Source: Drechslerella dactyloides
Lineage: Eukaryota > Ascomycota > Orbiliomycetes > Orbiliales > Orbiliaceae
Length of the DNA: 64,000 nt
Assembly: GCA_020064725.1 (NCBI GenBank)
Contig: JAGTWJ010000002.1
Location: 2,170,001 to 2,234,000, forward strand
Direction: 5' to 3'
The notes below the pieces were generated by a model. The model saw only the letters and a program-made list of their open reading frames with translations, was not told the DNA's origin and made no database searches. Below are positions 23,065 through 33,249 of this stretch, piece after piece. Each line of letters begins with the position of its first letter. The stretch's first letter is position 1. A program made the position numbers and the translations under genes.

Positions 23065-24387
23065 ATGAAGGCGGCTGTCATTACAAGCGCCCTGCTAATG
23101 GCACGTGCATCCGCTGCTCCAGCGGTGCAGCTTCGATCCATCAGCTTTGACTTTGCTAATGAGAAAGTTCGAGGCGTCAATCTCGGTACAACTACACCTC
23201 CCACCAACTTCTACTAGCCACTCTAAGGATGAGTTTTTAACGTACTAGGTGCAGGCGGATGGCTCGTCCTAGAACCCTGGATAACGCCATCGCTCTGGGC
23301 TGACTGGAGCGCTAATCCCACTGCTGGCCCCGTCGACGAATACAAATTGTGCAAGGTGCTCGGAAAGGATGCTTGTCTTGCCCGTTTACAGGCGCATTGG
23401 AGTACATGGCTCACAGAACAGGATTTCAAAGACATCAAAACCGTCGGACTTAACACCGTGCGCATCCCCATCGGGTACTGGGCATTCCAGCCGAACCCCG
23501 ACGGCTTCGTGAACGGCCAGGTCGCGTACCTAGACAAAGCGATAGGATGGGCGCGCTCCGCGGGTCTGAAAGTTTGGATCGACCTGCACGGCGCACCGGG
23601 CAGTCAGAACGGGTTCGATAACTCCGGCCTGCGCGACCAAACCAACTGGCAGTATGGGAATAACGTACAAATCACGCTCGACGTGCTCAGCCAGATTGCG
23701 CAGAAGTACGCCAAACCAGCATACCAGGACGTCGTGGTGGCGATAGAGCTGCTCAACGAGCCAGGCCCAAATCTAAACATGGACCAACTAGGGCGGTTCT
23801 ATATGGACGGGTTCGGTAAGGTGCGGGAGGTGAGCGACACGTTCGTCACGTTTAGCGATGCTTTCAAACCGCCGAATTCGTGGAATGGGTTGCTCAGCGG
23901 GCCTGGGAACAATGTCATTGTCGACCACCACCGTTACCAGATGTTCTCAGAGGCTGAGGTCACGCGTGCCCTAAACACGCAGATTAGTGTTGCGTGCAAC
24001 GCTGGCAGTGAGACGAGCGGTTCGGACAAGTATGTCGTTATTGGGGAGTGGTCCGGCGCTATGACGGACTGCGCGAGGTGGTTGAATGGCTTTGGGCGGT
24101 ATTCGCGGTATGAAGGCAAGCACCAGAATTCGAGGTGGTATGGGAATTGCAGCACCAAAGGGGACCTGGATACGATGGATTGGGCAAAGAGGCAAGAAAT
24201 AAGGAAGTATATTGAGGCGCAGCTTGATACGTATGAAAAGACAACGAATGGATGGATTTTCTGGACATGGAAGGCGGAAGAAGGGAATATGAGCGATGAC
24301 TGGAATTACTCCAAGTTGGTCAGTATGGGTGTGTTTCCTAGGCCGCCGACAAACAGGAAGTACTCCACTATTTGCTCAGGCTACTGA
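23065..24387 (+). CDS. Secreted GH5 exo-beta-1,3-glucanase
   Basis: Exons 23065-23185 and 23249-24387 give 419 aa. The 63-nt intron (GTACAA...CTAG) splits the Gly codon of GVNLGAGGW, and joining the exons restores a typical GH5 N terminus. It hydrolyses non-reducing ends of beta-1,3-glucan, releasing glucose, in wall remodelling or nutrition. The N terminus MKAAVITSALLMARASAAPA is a signal peptide. GH5 landmarks: GLNTVRIPIGYW near 107-118, LHGAPGSQNG near 153-162, the acid/base Glu in ELLNEP (E211), HHRYQMFS near 267-274, the nucleophile Glu in VIGEWS (E307), and WIFWTWK close to the C terminus. The length fits the ExgA/EXG1-type family (about 400-450 aa). Both catalytic residues are present and there is no premature stop, despite transposon debris starting 43 bp downstream. 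Confidence 0.95.
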
Positions 24388-24430
24388 ATATTGGTCAAGT
24401 ATGTTGACCGGGTCGCAGGTGGAAGGAAAG

Positions 24431-24552
24431 TGTTACGTAGCGCAACGGCATAACGCCTACGTCACAGAACAAAAGTTCGCATATGAAATCTCGAGAGATT
24501 TCATTGCCGTTGCCCTATATATAGCTGTTAAGGTCACACCTGACCTGTAACA
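24431..24552. mobile_element. 122-bp mini-element with nested hairpins, possible solo LTR
   Basis: Starts TGTTAC and ends GTAACA (24547-24552), a 6-bp inverted terminus like the LTR families here. Inside, GCAACGGCA (24442-24450) pairs with TGCCGTTGC (24505-24513), enclosing ATGAAATCTC/GAGATTTCAT (24483-24504, 2-nt loop). The flanks GAAAG and GGAAG match at 4 of 5 positions, so they may be a target duplication with one transition. No second copy was found in the window. Confidence 0.45.
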
Positions 24553-24574
24553 GGAAGGAGGTAGAACTTAGTAT

Positions 24575-24650
24575 TAACCCAAATATTTAATTTTTAATTT
24601 TGTAATAGCTTTAATAGCCAGAATAATTCTTGATTTAGTTGTAGAGGTAC
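24575..24650 (-). pseudogene. N-terminal remnant of a pogo transposase
   Basis: The minus strand reads STTKSRIILAIKAITKL, matching the start of the pogo transposase at about 10.82 kb (STTKSHINIAIQAL) in both sequence and frame. Only ~25 codons survive. The LTR-A copy begins 42 bp to the right. Confidence 0.65.
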
Positions 24651-24692
24651 ATCAGCAAAAAAAACAGTGGCTGGATGATAGCCGGCTGATAT

Positions 24693-25218
24693 TGTTACAC
24701 TTCAACCCGGGTTCCAGGCTGAACGCACTTCACTCTGAAGTCTCTGACTCTCAGTCGCTACTGTACGGGGTTCTCAATGGAGGGAGATAGATATATATCG
24801 AGTACAATAGTGGCTGTGGGATAGAGTGTGTAACAACGATAGTAAATAGGCTGGCTATTAGGATACTATAGTCTTTAAGTTGACCGATGGTTCTCAAGAG
24901 AGAAGCCATCAATCAAGGGTGGAGCAAGCAGATTAAATACATGATCTCCGATACATGAGATGGCGGGATGTGTTGATGTGTTGTGCTCGCCACTCGTTGC
25001 TCATCATTTGGCGAGCATCGCGATCGTTGAGCATGCCACGTGATCCTGATGAGGCATCACGAGTGGCCGGGAGAGAGATAATATGGGTAACCTTTCTGTG
25101 TGGTGGTGCATCAGGTGAAGGCCCCGGTCCTGTGTGGCCTTCGTCCACCCGATCCTATGTCCAGCATGAAAGTCTGGTCCGTACAGGGGTCCGGGTGTTG
25201 CGCTGTTGCTTCGTAACA
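24693..25218 (-). mobile_element. LTR-A, full-length, least decayed copy
   Basis: 526 bp. On the minus strand it begins TGTTACGAAGCAACAGCGCA and ends GGGTTGAAGTGTAACA. It aligns with 13409-14035 at both ends and through the central GATTGATGG region. GC is near normal. The flanks GATAT and AGTAC do not match, so it is not a simple solo LTR, or one flank has been rearranged. Confidence 0.8.
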
Positions 25219-25226
25219 AGTACCTC

Positions 25227-25364
25227 AATAGCCAGCCTATTACTATCATTATTATATAATTTATTTCCACAGTTATTATTATACTGAATATATACTTACC
25301 TCCCTTCATTAAAAATCCTGTATAATAGCAACTAACAGTCATGACTTCAAGGTGAAGTGTAACA
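25227..25364 (+). repeat. LTR-A 3' fragment in opposite orientation
   Basis: Begins AATAGCCAGCCTATTACTAT, ends GTGTAACA, and matches the last ~140 bp of LTR-A. It lies 8 bp from the 5' end of the inverted full copy. Confidence 0.75.
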
Positions 25365-26017
25365 CCTTGGTCCTCACCTGGTTGTTTTTTTTACACTTGT
25401 TCAGCTTTTGGTATGCCAGATAGGGTTACCTTGCCGTAACTATTTTTAACTTCCACCCCAACTTGTTTAGGCAGCCATATGTTCTGCCTTTTTGTTTCGA
25501 GAAGCGCCCAATTGGCCAGGTCGAACAAAGTACCATCGGACCTGACTAAGCTGTTTTAGGACTTAGCGCAGAAAGTCGAAAATTACCTGAATAGGAAGTC
25601 ACAAGGTCATTAAGTACTTAGGTAAGTACTTACCCAGATATATAACAAGTACTTACTTAAGTAAGTACATATATACAGCAACGTTTTTTGGAAGGGCGTT
25701 ACGCGCAACCTAGATGCCATAAGTCAGACATGTATAGATATTTATCTCAAAACCCAGAGTAACTTGCTCGCTTCTGCAGATCTGTTCATGCCACTTTACG
25801 GTACCTAATAGACTTTGGTGTCAGTTTAGAAAGCTTATTGCGCAAAATATATGTGTATAAATAGTCGAAGTGCCCACTCGATAGCGGTAGATAAAAGGTA
25901 TCCCTGCTGCAGGTATTCCTGGCATCACACACAGAGCTCCGAAGCAGCTACCGCCGCGGTATACCTCGCCACGCACTATACTTAGACCTCCTGAATTCCA
26001 GCATTAAAAGCATAACC
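25365..26017. other. Gene-free stretch, promoter side of the next gene
   Basis: No ORF of note. It contains two perfect palindromes at 25621-25668 (listed separately). The last ~150 bp probably form the promoter of the gene at 26018. Confidence 0.45.
25621..25668. repeat. Two adjacent perfect palindromes built from GTAAGTAC
   Basis: GGTAAGTACTTACC (25621-25634) and GTACTTACTTAAGTAAGTAC (25649-25668) are perfect palindromes of 14 and 20 bp. Related AAGTACTTACC strings occur at 5330-5342, and AAGTAAGTAAG near 29810. Confidence 0.85.
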
Positions 26018-26820
26018 ATGGCGGGCAGACATTTGGTGCGCATCACGGGCCGGGCTATCGCACTTCCCACGTGTACAATACCTGTGCGCGCGCGAACATG
26101 GTCGCAAATACGTACCTTCGTAGAAGGATCCAGTGACGTTTCCGGGCAACCGATAATCGAGGCTGCGTTTGATGCCGCGACCGACCCAACTGCGTCTGCG
26201 AAGCAAAGCGATGCCATTCCTAGCCCCGAAGGACCTGGGGTGACGCAGGTTTGTAGTCGCTCATTCGTATTATTTTTGGCGTATACGCTAACACCTGCAG
26301 ACAAATCAGGGCACATATACTTCGAATGCAGACAGCGTACCATCGACGGCCGTACTATTTAATATCCTGCAAGTTTGTAGCTAAACTCCAAAAGGCCGCA
26401 TTAACGAGACGAATGCAAACCTTTACTAACTAAGTACCCAAAAGAATCAACAAATTCAATTCACGAAACTAGAGAACTCTCTAACGAAGCTTGACGCAAG
26501 GATGACAATACTCAACGACCAGATGGTCCAACTTCGGATTAGTCAGGCCGAGATGAGCCGCTCGTTCTCCTATCTGTCTCATTTGCTAACTAGTCCGGTT
26601 ACAATAATAGTCGGGGTAAGTGCAAAAAATACTGAAGCTTGAAGCCCGAACTATTCTCGGGAGAAATCTCTTCTAGGATATGGATTATTGACTGACCTAT
26701 TCTCATTATGCACAGGCATCTGTGTGGGGGATTACCACCGAGAAATTAAAATCGTCGCAAGTCCAAGTACCACCGGTACCTAAAGAAGATTCTGCGAAGA
26801 ACACTGCTGGCGTTTGGTAG
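26018..26820 (+). CDS. Four-exon small protein, probable mitochondrial coiled-coil/membrane protein
   Basis: Exons 26018-26248, 26301-26372, 26445-26615 and 26716-26820 join at phase 0 to 192 aa. The introns are 52, 72 and 100 nt, all GT...AG; the second has an ACTAAC branch site. Residues 1-35 are rich in Arg/Ser/Thr/Ala with no acidic residue, as in a mitochondrial presequence. Residues about 100-145 form a likely coiled coil (QIQFTKLENSLTKLDARMTI onward). A hydrophobic stretch, LLTSPVTIIVGASVWGI, follows, then a Pro/Lys-rich tail. The third intron is longer than its neighbours and has an internal TAG/G that could mark an extra exon, but that exon would bring a stop. No family recognised. 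The gene model is inferred from splice signals alone. Confidence 0.6.
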
Positions 26821-29800
26821 TTCTGAGTGCCAGCTGTTTCGTTTTTCGGGGTCCTGGGGACGGGGCGTACGTACGCGTACCAGGGGTGTTCTTTTTTTTT
26901 TGAACGTCGTTGGGTTCAACGGCGCACAATTGGTGGCGCGGCATGGTGGCGGGATCGGGGCTTGAGCTTGAGCTGCGACAAGTAGTTTCTGTGTGTGCAA
27001 GTAGTGGATGGTGGCAAAGCACAACCTGATTTGTTCGGGCTCTGTGGCCATGTGGGGTATACAGTACGAAGCGGAAGCCGATGCACTACTATTTCGAACC
27101 AAGAAGGTACGTCATATTCTACCCATAAGGTGATATATTGTACATGTATGTACGAGCGTATTGATGCGGCGCGGCTGGCTAACGCACATATGTGTCCATC
27201 GCGGCATTACCGTGCGTCTAGTATTACCCAGTACCTGTAGCTGTGCAGTCCTAGAAACAAGCGGTCAGGCGGTACGTAGAACCCAGACTTCAAGAACACA
27301 TTCGTTTTTATAGATAACTTCTACACTACGAAAAACAAATAGACCGATAATGATTTTTTAGGTCTAATAGTATGCGAATTTTGATGTTAATTGTTAGTTT
27401 TGCACCATGCATTATATATGACACGCGACATGCGCATATGCGTGTTGGAGCATCCTTCCTTGTCGTGCTCGGACTGTTGCAATACCAGGTCGCAGTAGAA
27501 GCTGGATCCAATGCGAAGTTCGACCTAGCCCCTAAGGCGGGACACACGCAACTGTCTCATGAATCAGTTAAGTAGTAGGGGGATAAGCATAGCAGCTACA
27601 CTGCTGGCTACCAATCCATGAATTCGAATTCATGATATCATATTTACACTGCTCCATATAATAAGTACAATAAGATGCATCGTTGACGTTACACAATTTA
27701 ATATTTAAATCTTCACTTGCGCATACGAGGGCATCGCTCTAAAGCAAGACCGGCGGGAGTATTTTATCTTCAACGACCAGCACTACTTTTCTCGTGATAT
27801 ATCGATATATATATATATAACGCTGCTGCTCCTAATTAGCACGTGCGCACGATATCTAATGAAATATATCAAGGCGGGAGCGCGAGCGGTGGAAAGTGGA
27901 CGCGATATCATGGGCCAAGCTTTGCTTTGCCCATACAATTGTCTGTACATGTATTGTCGCAAGAAATAGGATAAAGTAAATCTGCCTAATTGGACTGCTA
28001 GTATGGAAATGCCACTTTATACCTATGTGTTTAAGGAGTATAGTATATTCCATTTTCGCAGGCCATGGGTTGCCACATCCAACAGAACATTTGCAAAGCT
28101 GTCAGCTCCTTAATGACTAGGAGACTAATCCGCTGACTGTTGGAAACGCCCGCGATTGCAAATTCCCAGACCTTTTCGAAATTTTCGAACTGGAGTGGGT
28201 AGATCGATATCACGCCCCAAGCCCTTCAGAGTCGTCTTCTCTCGATCACTATAACTTCGACTGTTTTCGGAAAGCCTTGCGAACTACATCTCACGGCAAA
28301 TGGAGGTCACTCGCGGGTTCGATGGGATTAACCCCAAGCCACGCTTGACTGAGTGAGCGTCGTCGCGTTGCCATTGGGAGTCGATTCCACCCGGACCCCA
28401 TCACGGACATGCACTTCCACCGCATCGGGCATGCATCGTCCAGTCCGCCGCCACAGCCGGATCTTGCCGTCGTGCTCGGTGCTGCTCAACTCCATCCCCG
28501 ACGGATTCCGCAAATATGTATTCCCAAGTACCTGCTTTAATGGTACCAAGGTGTATGCACTGTATGCCCGCTTTGGGCTGGCAAAAGGTTTGGGTACACA
28601 CCTTTCAGGGTAGCAAACTGCATTAATGGTGACACACACCTTTTCACACCTAAAGTGGAAGACTAGCCTTCTGACATGTTTTTATAGTGCCAACGACACC
28701 TTTCATGTTCACTGTATACGTATATATATCTGCAGTGATAATACATAGACATCCGCAGCTAACAGACTAATACAACTTGCCATTGGGCTGGACCAGGTTC
28801 TTGTCGTTAGCTGGCTGCTACAGCTAAATGATGCTCCAGTGAACTATAGTATCATGTATCATTAGATTTCAGTTGATGATAAGATTCCTGTTTATACTCC
28901 TAAGACCAGGCTATTCTGTTGTAGTCGATAGTGCAAACGTAACACGTAGCTGGCACATTGGGACCTCCCTTTTGACATCTATATCTCTCAGCTTTCAAAT
29001 TATCCGGAGACTTGATTGGTTTTTCTGGCCAGCTGGTGCTCGCTGACTCTAGAATGCATTTTTTCGGTATACATGTATGCAGGCATGGATAATTGTCATG
29101 AGTAGACCCTAAGGTCTCGAGGCTGGGATCCTAAAGAGAGATGTGCGTGTATGCATACTCCAGATTCTCGTGGCAGCGATGTTACACCGCGGGAGTCTGT
29201 ATGCCTAAGTATATTGATCGGTGGGGCCCATGCACCGAGTCCATTTAATCATGTTAGATATTGGTAGTATACAGATTATATTAGATACACCATCACGCAT
29301 CGTGGATGGAGGCCGGTGGGAAGAACGTGCCAAATAGTCACTATATTCCTCTATCGATATAAGCTTCCTTCCCTAGTGCAATCAGACGATGAGATGACAA
29401 GCTACTTGGACTTGTGGAGTTGATCACAACGTTCGCATGCAACGTTCCCGTCTGCTTCTCATATCAGGCTCTAGCTCTCCAGCTAGACTGAAAACGTCGA
29501 GCGTTGAACTGAATCCACCCGGTCACTCGGTTCGGAGTTAGTTAGCTAGCTGCGTGATATTAGTATACCGGTAGCTATCAGCCACGACTCGTGTACCCAT
29601 TGCATTGGGAAGCTGGTAAACGTAAGTACCAGTCAACCTTACTCGAGGCGAATCCGAAGGCGGCCTGGCATTCCATGGGCACCGCGATATATATAGCGTC
29701 GAATTTATAACGGTTTTAATACTGCAAGTCGCTAGCGGCATACCGAGCACAAGCCACATACCAACACGACTGGCTCGAGGCGTAGTTATATTTATATTCT

Positions 29801-32775
29801 AAGGACCTAAGTAAGTAAGTAGATAGAAGAAAGCGAGTGAGAAATTACCCGACCGCATTGCTCGCGACGTAATCTGCCATACCGAAACAATATTGAGGAA
29901 TGCCAATGCAATGCAGCGCCATGCGACGACGTGCATGCGTACCCGGACAGTACATACGTGACACGGGCTCGCGATATGACGTCACAGGAATGGTCAGCGG
30001 CTACGGTTCCCCTCCCTCCAGCCAGCCTCCACACGGTTCCCCATCCGTGGTGACCATAGCCGAATTATACTTGAACTAACAATCCAACATCATGTATATG
30101 TGATATTTTCTGTAGGTGTGTATGTATGCACGGGCCTCATCCAATAAAAAATCAACTTGGGCACACCGGTCCCCGTACCGTGGCATCGCTGCCGCGCAAA
30201 GGTGGAGGATACACCTATGCATGTCTATATTTTAGAGCCCCAGTCATGACAATCATCCTTTCATGCGTGCGTGCATGGATGTTGAAAAAATAACTAGCAG
30301 CGCTGGAGGTCGAGGTTCGGTCAGCGAGCGCCGGACGGGTCGAGCAGGACTCCGGACGATCCGAAAGCTTGGAAACGTAAATGTCGAAGGGGAGGCGCTA
30401 GTCAGCTTGCTCGCCAGCTACGTTTTGTTGCATCTGGATGTCATGTTGTGCTGCTCGAAAAGAGGGCGTCAGTGCGTCTGTGCGCACTAGTGCAAGGATA
30501 GCTTGACTTGAATGTGATATGATATATCTGTCTGTCGACCGCAGCTTAACGTTATAGCGGACGAAAAAGAACCTGCGACGAGGACCGGAAACCGACGTGA
30601 CAGGAATTTAATCGACCGGCCAGACAGGACTGTTGGCCTGCCATGCCCATGTCCGCATGCACGAACGCAACCTTCATGCGACCGACTGCGACCAACCGCG
30701 ACGTTTCACACCCACCACCCGCAAGAATCGATACTTACTCCACACGGCCGGCCCACCGAATTTTTTATGACATGAGCGAGCAAAGCCTAATTTTACAAGC
30801 TGGCGGTGGGGTCGTTCACGTTCGTTCGCTCGTTTAAATCCAGACGGCTGGACGATGATATCAGCGGCGCTAGGAAAGGTTGGCGCGAATACCTACCCCA
30901 TCATATGGCGTCGCAAGCTAGCTAGCGCCAGTCGTAACGTACGTACGTCGTGGATCTCAGCTTCGATCGAGCGTGGAGGATCCAGGCTGACATGACATCT
31001 AAATCCATAAACACACAAAATCTAAATATGACAGACAGACAGACGGGACGAGACCCAATATGACATGATATGACATGACATATGCGAATTCGCGTTGAAA
31101 GCAATAGCGCGTCCCGCCATCGATGCGATACTGAGTTCTTACAGTGTGGTTAAACGTACGGCGTCGTTCCTTACTCGTTAAGATTATACGGGCTGCTGCC
31201 TGGGGTACACCTGTACAACCCAACCTGCAGACTATCGGACAGGTGGAATGGGATTCTGATAATTCTAGGATCGCACTTCATGCTACTCCGCTGCGCGCAG
31301 TCGATAATCCTCCGCATGGAGGCGTCCGGGAACTGATCATCGTCCACTGGACACATGCCGTCGCCCGCTTCGAGTGCGTCCGCTGTACGTATCTTAATAT
31401 ATCATCACCAACCACAGTCAATCAAGTAGGTTACGGACCCATGTAAGTGGACCCAAGTCGATCCTTGCTCACGGACGAGATCAGAGGACATGTGATTACG
31501 ATGAGGTATTGTTATTGTTTACTTGTATTGTATTTCGTGGAGTATATTGTGATATCGATAATTTTGTTTGTTTTGGATTCGATTCGATCGTAGAGCCCGC
31601 CGGAGATTTAATCCTCTCGTAACGGCTGCGGCTGGCTGACTGACAGTAACAAAGCAAGCTAATAGGCCAGTAATGATATGATATCTAAAGAAAAGGTAGT
31701 AGAGATATAGATATACAGAACGAAGCACAAGTCTTTTTCCTTCAATTGAGAAATTTTGCCTACGTAGCGCCGATTTCAGTGTTCACTGATAACAGATGAA
31801 AATGAAATAAAAGGATAAAAAAAAAAAAAAAAGAAGGAGAAACGGCAGTAACAGCAACTCGCAAATAAACCATGTCAAATAAAAAATCCAATCGCAAATT
31901 GCCGGCCAAATTATAGTAGATAGTACTGTATTCGGGATTTCTGTCCGCTAGGTCGGAAGCGCATGTAAATGTTTCGGTGGAGGAGAAAATGTTTTTCATC
32001 AAGAGTATCGACTCCCGTCAGTTGGATGACTCGGGGGGTGTTGTTATACAAGATGAAAGGGCTGGCTGTAAATGCAGTCTGCAGTCTCTGCAGGAAATAA
32101 AATAAATACTCGATGCAAGATGCAGATAGCCAACCGGCGGCAGCAATAGCGGCACTTTACAAGGCTGGCGAATAAAAAACAAGCCAGCGGGCAACAGATA
32201 TGATTGAATCAAAAAAACCTGTTGAACTCCTGGTGATGGCGGCGAACTGAGCAATGCACGCTCGTAACATTCGGCCAGATCGTAACTTCGTGACGAGGTT
32301 TCCAACATAGACATGCCGTCATATGTGGGACCTCAATGTGTGAGTCTCGCGGGGTTGAGAGGACGGGAAGAATATCTAATATCAGGGATATTTTTTTTTC
32401 TAGGAGAATGAGAAGATAAGGTGGTGGTGGTGGTGGCTCGGCGAGCAACGTAGCGATAATAATACAGTTGCGGAATGTATGTAAAAAAAGACCGTCTCCA
32501 GGTTGGATTGAGGATAAAAACGAAAGGCGAAGCAAAGAGAAAGAAAATGAGGAGAAGAATGTGGAGGAAGAGAAAGAAATTAAAAGAGAATTTGATGACG
32601 CCGATGAACGAGGATAAAGCAAATGTATGCCGCATAGAACTCCGTTTTGTATGAGTGGACCAAGTGAATCCAGAATGCATGTGAAGGCCTTCGAGAAAAA
32701 GCTGGAAGAAACGGTCGTGGCTGTCGATAGTGTTTGGAAGAATTTGGTTCTGATCGTGGGATGGATGGGTGGTGT
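26821..32775. other. About 6 kb without a recognisable gene
   Basis: GC is moderate and variable. All ORFs are short (at most ~137 codons) and overlap on both strands. Features seen are an AT dinucleotide run near 27802-27818, a GACAGACAGACAGACGG run near 31030, a poly-A tract near 31818-31832 and a GGT repeat near 32420-32435. The overlapping ORFs at 28328-28639 on both strands match nothing I know. Confidence 0.4.
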
Positions 32776-33249
32776 TTATTTGCTTCTGTTACTCGACGAC
32801 TTGATGCCGCCGGAGCCTGTTATTTTGCTGGTCTGCATCAGGTGGCCGATGTAGTCCTGGAGGAACTTGTTCTCTCCTTCCAGCTTGTCGTGCTCTTCTC
32901 GGACCTTGTCGACCCGATCCAGCAGAGCCAGCAGCGACTCCTGCAGTAATTTGGCTTGCCTGGACGAAGGTAATTCTGGTCAATATCGGTGTAGCGAAGC
33001 GAAGAACGAAGGGGGACGGGGATCATACTGTTCTAGCTTCTCTTTCGCCTCGGCGGCGTACCTCTCCATTTCCTCGCTGTTACGCCGCGGGCTCATCGTC
33101 CGGGCGTACATCTCCTCCTCCTCCAGATCGAGGACGCCAACATCGTCACCGGCGTGGACTGGCGAAGTGATAGAGTCCGGTGATCGTTCAGCTGCGTCCA
33201 TTCCAGAGCCAGGTATCGCCGAGATCCCTCGCAACGACAACTTATGCAT
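32776..33249 (-). CDS. Short coiled-coil protein (SCOC/Slo1-like, DUF2205 type)
   Basis: Exons 33249-33029 and 32959-32776 give 134 aa. The 69-nt intron (33028-32960, GTATGA...CCAG) falls inside a Gln codon, and splicing joins two halves of one coiled coil. The N-terminal ~55 residues are Ser/Pro/acidic and look disordered. Residues ~58-115 are a heptad-rich helix ending VREEHDKLEGENKFLQDYIG followed by HLMQ, the layout of short coiled-coil proteins, which typically end in LxSENQxLxxYIxNLM. SCOC relatives act at the Golgi with Arl-family GTPases in animals and yeast (Slo1); the role here is inferred. An earlier in-frame start without an upstream ATG is possible. Met at residue 17 is an alternative start. 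Confidence 0.75.

Noticed and set aside
28328..28639. Overlapping ORFs of 86-103 codons on both strands
   Set aside because: Neither shows a domain, signal or splice structure, and the strand cannot be decided.
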